Source: Tubiluchus corallicola (lineage: Eukaryota > Priapulida > Priapulimorpha > Priapulimorphida > Tubiluchidae). From it: DNA of 64,000 nucleotides. The stretch is from positions 1,147,001-1,211,000 of the forward strand of contig JAQGDQ010000009.1 in the NCBI GenBank assembly GCA_030141605.1. The letters are read 5' to 3'. The translations under genes and the position numbers were made by a program. Shown piece by piece: positions 58,764-64,000 of this stretch; position 1 is the stretch's first letter, and each line of letters begins with the position of its first letter. Under the pieces are notes generated by a model, which worked only from the letters and a program-made list of their open reading frames with translations, had not been told where the DNA came from and made no database searches.

Positions 58764-61399
58764 TTAATCAACAAGGTTCTGTTTTTCTGCATTTAATTTG
58801 TTCAGAGTCCACAAACTTCCACCAGTCACTGCAGGAGTCACTCTGTAAAAAAATTGCACAGTTATGTGTTATCCATATTGATTAAAAATGTAATGGAGTA
58901 CCAAATTCCTTTAATTATAAATTATTTTTACACAGTTTAGCGAAAAAGCTTTAGCGCTACCTTTCGAAGCATTCTTTTTCTCAGTTTTGGTCAATATATC
59001 ACAGTTTAGTTGAGGCATTCAAGATTCCCAATTCCCATATCATTAGAATGCTAAAGATTTACTTGACTGTGTTTTACTTGGTGAATTGCTAGCAGCATTA
59101 GATGCATTCAACAACGACGATACCTGTAACATAGATAATTCTACACAACCATTAACAATTAGAACACTGAATCAAGAGATATAAATAATATTATAGGCTC
59201 CACACCTTTCACAGAACAAGCAATGCCATAAATTTAAATAAAAAAATTTAACTTGATTAGAGTAAACACATAAATAAATAGTTATGATCAATCAAAATGT
59301 CTAAATTTGTTACATTGTTTCACCTGTTTAAATTTTGCTTTAATTTTGTTAACATCATCTGTGGTCTGTAGTTGTTCTAATGATGACTCATCTATCATTT
59401 TTAGTAAACCTTGTAATGCCTTGATCTTCCTGTAGAAAATAACAGAGCGGTCTTATCAGTTTCTGTTAGGAAAATCCAAATGTTGCACTCGTGAGTAGTA
59501 AAAGGAATCTAGCAATTATTAACAAAAAGTAACATCTATACAATGCTGGAATTGTTAAATTTTAACCGGGATTATACCAACATCTAAAGTATTAGAACCG
59601 AGTGCCATATTGCATTTTTTACCATTATAAATGCTATTGGACAAATACCTTTCTTTTTTACTTGTGCAGCAATCATTAGTGGTAGACGAATGGGCGTTCA
59701 GTATATTATCAAGTGAAGCTGCAGCAAAGCCTTTTATAAAACCAACCTAGTAAAATGTTATGTCGTTAAAGTGAAACACAAGGATGAAAAATAAAAAAAA
59801 GTAAAAAAAATCTTTTGTATCGACAGCCTCGCCAGGTGGCAAATGGAAAACAACATTATCTGACAAACAAATGGATAACATACTACAATGTTACATGTAG
59901 TAATTTGTTTTCATTAAGTTATTTTTGCTAGAATATTCTCAACAGTTTTACAATATTATAGATGATTTTCTATAAATAAATTCTGTGTTTATGTGAGTCC
60001 TCAAATCTTGTAAATCTATTTGTCAATTGAAGGACTTTTTAAAATAGATGTTTTAGTTTGCTATTAGAAACAAGCTTTTTAATGTGTAAGTAAATTAATG
60101 AATAAAACTTATAAATTATAATTAATAAGTATTAGAAACAAGGATGGGCTCTTTAATACAGGAAACACGAATGCACACAGCAGTGGAATTGTGGAGTTAT
60201 TGATCTACATTAGCACCATTTTGTTGCAAATCTATGGAGTTTGAAAACTGTTTGGATGACTAAATGGAATCAAGAATATGATGATTTCCTTAAAATGTCA
60301 TAGTTTTGCACGTGGCTGCAAAGCTACAATTTTAATATTTGTGACAGTACACCTTTCAGCAGTTTTTTAAATAACTAAAAACAAACAAATAAATAAAATG
60401 TATTTATAAATAAATAAAAAAATCTGCTCATCTCTGTCGAAGAACAAGAAACAAATTTGAAAATGCAATCTAAAACCAAAAGTCACAAAATGATTCAAAA
60501 TTTCAGTTTTACAAAAAACTAGGGGTTTACTGTGTACAATAATAAGAACTCGAGTCGTTGAAATCATTTTGTACAAGTATTTCCAAAAGAAGACTATTTT
60601 ATTTTCACACAAATTAAGCATATGTCTTCAGGCAAGAGTTGTTAGAAGTAATAAATCTAGTAAATTATAGGTCTTCTAAGAAATTAGCTTTAACTATATA
60701 ATACAGATGACATTTACTCTACAGACACATATCTGGAATGTGCAGTGAGTAAACATGTGATTAACTGGCAGGTATGGCTATATGATTGATCCGGCAAATG
60801 TAGCCTTGCAGTTTGTAGCATACAAAGCAGTGCACAAACAGTTTGCATTGCATTTAGTTTAGCAAAAAGTTATAACACATTCAAGTTTTGGCGTCACTTA
60901 ATGCATGTTGCCCTGTTTTACCCATACTTGTAAGCCCAGCTGTATCCCCATCTGTATCGCATCTGAATTTTCTTTTTCCCGCTCAGCCAGGGTTCCATCT
61001 TTGTAGCCTTCGTTGTAACCATGTCGTCTAAACCTACATAGTAATTGCATTGGCAATGAATGCGACCTGTCATTTCAACAGATTAGGCCAATGTTTTTTT
61101 AACAAATTTCCAGTCTTTTACATCAAAATGACTATTATCCAGGAACATAATTCATAAACTAAATTGGACTCCTCATTATACACAATATAGGGATCTTAGT
61201 ACTTTCCAGCAGTTATTAATGCATAAATGTGAACTGACAGAAAATTTGACATCAAACTCTCCCAGACAGTAGGAATTTATTTAATAAGCAAAAAATTTAT
61301 TACAGCAGTCCTGGGTCATATAGTAGTGAAGGGATACCTTTCTTCAGAACATTCTATAGCATCAAATATGTCATTGATATCCGAACCATCAGAATCCAT
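58764..61399 (-). CDS. LTO1: LTO1 (ORAOV1): Yae1-Lto1 adaptor for ABCE1 iron-sulfur cluster assembly (6 exons)
   Basis: Exons, 5' to 3': 61399-61338, 61033-60928, 59746-59649, 59429-59324, 59123-59063, 58840-58764. They join to 169 aa (human 137). With YAE1, LTO1 links the cytosolic iron-sulfur targeting complex to ABCE1/Rli1, needed for ribosome recycling. The start MDSDGSDINDIFDAI matches the family's acidic FDAI opening. Exon 2 holds the deca-GX3 pattern (HGYNEGYKDG…MGIQLGLQ) continuing into exon 3 (VGFIKGFAAASLD). Exon 4 carries KIKALQGLL and IKAKFKQ, followed by VSSLLNAS, matching human KFKQFCSLLN. The last exon was chosen by phase alone (acceptor AGAG, 58841-58842) and ends …LNAEKQNLVD, without the aromatic C-terminal residue known from human and yeast LTO1; that exon is the least certain part. 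Confidence 0.88.
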
Positions 61400-62778
61400 A
61401 TTGTCTAATGGTTGGTATTTGGCCTTCAATCTAAAAAAGAAGTAAAAACAAGAAACTATAACTAGACTTCTGTTTACTACTAAGTCATAAACTTAACGAT
61501 TCTGCAACATAACTAGAACTGCAACATGAACAGTATTCAAAAACTATATTTGCTGACCTTGACCTTTTGCTTCAAGAACACAATTTTGTTTTTACTAAAT
61601 GTATCATGTTTGATTATCAAGGCATTTTCTTTCGTTTTAATGACATTCGAACTTGTCACATTTGGATTCGTGACTCGTGCTAACAGTTAATTTTAGTGTC
61701 CTCATAAACCAAAGAGATTAGCATCAGAGGTACTCGAAATGCAAATAAACAGTGCACATGAAAGGTCATGGTATAATGAAGTAGTTGAGGCTGCAAAAAA
61801 TATACCATAGATGCTAATAAAGAAAGGGTGAATGTCATGAAAAAGTCTGAATGGAAGAAAGAAATAAAGAATACGATTGAATGTTTTATAAAGAATAAAT
61901 ATTCAGAAAAATGCAGGAGCAGCACTAAATTAAGATTTTTAAGGCATACCGAGTGGAAACGACAAAATTACAAAGACACATGCAAGCCGAATATGATTAA
62001 AGTTAAAGGAAACTACAAGAATGAGTTTAACGATCAGTTATTATGCCCAGTGTGTGGGGAAGATGATGATACTACTGAACATATGCTTAAATGTGACAGA
62101 TATGGAGCATGGAAAAAAATGAACTCAGATACATTAATGAACAGTGAAAAGGAAGGATTGCTAGAAATTAGAAATATAGTGAACGAATGCATGGAATACA
62201 GGATAAAGACATTAAACTGGGAAAAGACAACTAAAAGATCAGCGTTATGGAAAAATAGACTTTGCACCCAATAAAGGTGCCCGCTTCTGATAGGTGCAGA
62301 GAGTCGAGTATCGCAATCGCAACATATCGTAATTGCAGTCATGTCACGAGTCCTAAATACCTCAGTTGTTCCGTTAATGTTTACTCTCCATTCCAGGCAA
62401 ATGAAAAATATAAACTTAAGTTTAAGAAAAGTTAACTAATTAAGACTTTCAACAAACGTGTTTTACAATATCGGAAATTTTTACCTTGGTGGTACCAGTG
62501 GTATTGTAACTTACAAAGATTTCCCACATTATTTTACTAAGGCAAGGTGAAAAGGCGTGCAAGACGAATTACACTGTAGACGTTTTTTTGGAAAAGTTAA
62601 TGAAAGTTTGTATCAAAAACAAAACTAAAATTATGAAACTGAAAACGAGGGAGAGGATCAATGAGTAAACACCACCACTGCTCGCTAGTGCAACTCACAT
62701 GATGTAAAATTTACTTCGCAGTTTAAATACTGCTGGTACTGAAAGGCCTGAGATATTGTTCTGTCACTTATATTAGTG
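61400..62778. other. LTO1 / SLX9-like divergent intergenic region with LINE fragment
   Basis: Contains the 5' end of LTO1, a LINE 3' fragment (about 61740-62274) and about 500 bp of AT-rich sequence before the next gene. An acceptor-like CTTTTTTAG just upstream of the LTO1 ATG suggests that LTO1 may have a non-coding 5' exon in this region. Confidence 0.6.
61740..62274 (+). mobile_element. 5'-truncated LINE (non-LTR retrotransposon) 3' fragment
   Basis: The 149-codon frame at 61828-62274, open upstream to about 61801, is lysine-rich and carries CPVCGEDDDTTEHMLKC, a CX2C…HX4C motif typical of the region after the reverse transcriptase domain in LINE ORF2. Just upstream, in another frame, HERSWYNEVVEAAKNI continues the same type of sequence, so there is at least one frameshift near 61800. 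No reverse transcriptase core is present; the copy is dead. The LINE clade is not determined. Confidence 0.7.
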
Positions 62779-63121
62779 ATGGGTAAAGTTGCGAAACTCA
62801 AAAAACAATCTGAAGTACGGTCACATCCTTTAGCAAGTGGACTAACACTGTCAAGAAAATTAGGTAAAACGAAAGCTGCCAAACTTAAACAGAATAAGTT
62901 GCGGCGACTTAAAAGTGTTACGACTGCAAAAAGTGTTGTTGATCAAGCTGATTTAAAAAGTGAATATTCTGTTTTCCTCAAAAATCAGAATGCAACAGAG
63001 CAAGCAAACAAGGGTGATAAGAAGGTTATTAGCTTCGGCAATCTAGCGGAAGGCAAAGTAACTGGTACTCGGACGACAAGAAAGAAAGATAAACAGAGAC
63101 TTCGCCACAAATTACTGTTAA
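62779..63121 (+). CDS. Small basic nucleolar-type protein, possibly SLX9/FAM207A, first exon
   Basis: ATG GGT AAA GTT opens a lysine/arginine-rich frame: MGKVAKLKKQ at the start and RTTRKKDKQRLRHKLLL near the end. SLX9/FAM207A, a nuclear 40S-ribosome assembly factor, also starts MGKV and has a KKEKMKLRRE block in its C-terminal part, so the match is plausible but weak. The exon is closed at a GTACTT donor (63122) after LLL, because the following 40 codons turn abruptly into a hydrophobic, U-rich intron-like stretch before a stop at 63241-63243. The rest of the gene would lie downstream. Alternatively the frame runs on to 63243 as a 154-aa protein with a C-terminal membrane segment. Confidence 0.5.
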
Positions 63122-64000
63122 GTACTTTTAAAATCTGTTTCTTTCTAATTTCGATTGTAACTTTCATTGTCATTGCTTACCATTTGCCTTCCTTCTGCAT
63201 TGGAATTTGTAATTTGGCAACTATTTTGCAGACACTCCTGTGATATACATGAGAAAAAATTAAATTGTACCTATGCTTAATAATGCTAACCATTTCTGTG
63301 TAATAAAGTACATGCTAATTTTGAGCTCATGCAGTTAAACCTCTTTAAACCACCCAGTGGCTAAAAGCTAAAAGGGGGAAGGTGAGCAACCTCGCTACCA
63401 AGCGCATTTTTCAAAATTGGCCCCTTTAAAATATTTTTCTTTTTGGTTCATTTGTGCGATAAAAGTTAAACTTCTGGTACAACACAGAAACCTCATGAAG
63501 GAGTCATTCTACCATTTTGGTAAAACTTTATGTTCACTCAAACATAATCGATGCAACATATATTTATTTTGAGAATTAATTATTTGTTGATATTGTGCAC
63601 TGCAGAGTTGTTAGCTGTGTGTTTTCAAAGACATTTGAAGATATTTAATGAGCTACCTTTAAATCACTTAGGCAACAGTGGTCTGCGTAACACATATTCA
63701 AATGAAAGCGAGTAATATAGATCATGCAGCATGCATTACGGATTAGCAATCAGGTACAAAATATGTAAATACAAACTGTTGTAAGCGCATTGTGGATCAC
63801 ACATTATCCACACGTGGTGTCATACCTTTATACTGTCATGATTAATTGTTAAGCGAGTACACTCATGTTTTTCCACAGAGTAATCGTTGTCAGTTAAAGG
63901 TTTAAACTTTCCTAGAGTAGGTGCATCAATCAGCAGCTCACCATAGTTACATTTGCTCACTACTCTCGCAATAAATAAATATTTACGAAAGTCAAGATAT
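63122..64000. other. Right end of window; probable intron of the SLX9-like gene
   Basis: No further exon could be supported. A possible second copy of the dispersed repeat lies at 63661-63816. A GC-richer stretch at 63345-63425 (…ctaaaagggggaaggtgagc…) has no recognised identity. Confidence 0.5.
63661..63816. repeat. Possible dispersed repeat, copy 2
   Basis: Shares aaatcacttaggcaacagtgg (four changes) and an exact taaatacaaactgttgt with 5233-5400. Spacing between the blocks differs (104 versus about 150 bases). Confidence 0.35.

Overview
This window is animal nuclear DNA. It is strongly AT-rich, its genes are cut into many short exons by GT-AG introns, and it carries eukaryotic mobile-element debris and TTAGGG-like tracts. 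The protein set points to an invertebrate with cilia and a piRNA pathway: PRMT3, TDRD9/spindle-E, EFCAB7, TIGAR and LTO1. A cnidarian, a sponge or another early-branching animal would fit the intronless rhodopsin-family receptor and the composition, but I cannot fix the phylum from sequence alone. Placozoans are unlikely if, as reported, they lack PIWI proteins.

Layout from left to right. (1) 1762-6071, plus strand: the last seven exons of a PRMT3-type arginine methyltransferase; its 5' part lies outside the window. (2) 6072-9035: no recognisable gene, but a 50-bp minisatellite. (3) 39022-9036, minus strand: a complete 34-exon TDRD9 gene of 1517 codons, covering nearly half the window, with transposon fragments in its introns. 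All exon phases join and the total is a multiple of three. (4) 39310-40263, plus: a single-exon GPCR, divergent from TDRD9 across a 287-bp spacer. (5) 40264-44209: a repeat-rich desert with a 722-bp terminal-inverted-repeat element. (6) 44210-53545, plus: a complete 16-exon EFCAB7. (7) 54856-57965, plus: a complete 7-exon TIGAR. (8) 61399-58764, minus: a complete 6-exon LTO1, tail-to-tail with TIGAR. (9) about 61740-62274: the 3' end of a degenerate LINE. (10) from 62779, plus: the first exon of a small basic protein that may be SLX9/FAM207A.

The genes do not form one pathway. PRMT3 and LTO1 (and possibly SLX9) concern ribosomes and translation, TDRD9 transposon silencing in the germ line, EFCAB7 Hedgehog signalling at the cilium, and TIGAR sugar-phosphate metabolism. 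The best leads are the TIGAR-LTO1 neighbourhood, which matches in content and orientation the merged human CCND1-LTO1-FGF19 and CCND2-TIGAR-FGF23 loci; a U1/matrin-type zinc finger fused to the C-terminus of TDRD9; and the compact intergenic spacer shared by TDRD9 and the GPCR. Exon borders were set by hand from splice motifs, reading phase and remembered family sequences, so single borders may be off by a few bases.
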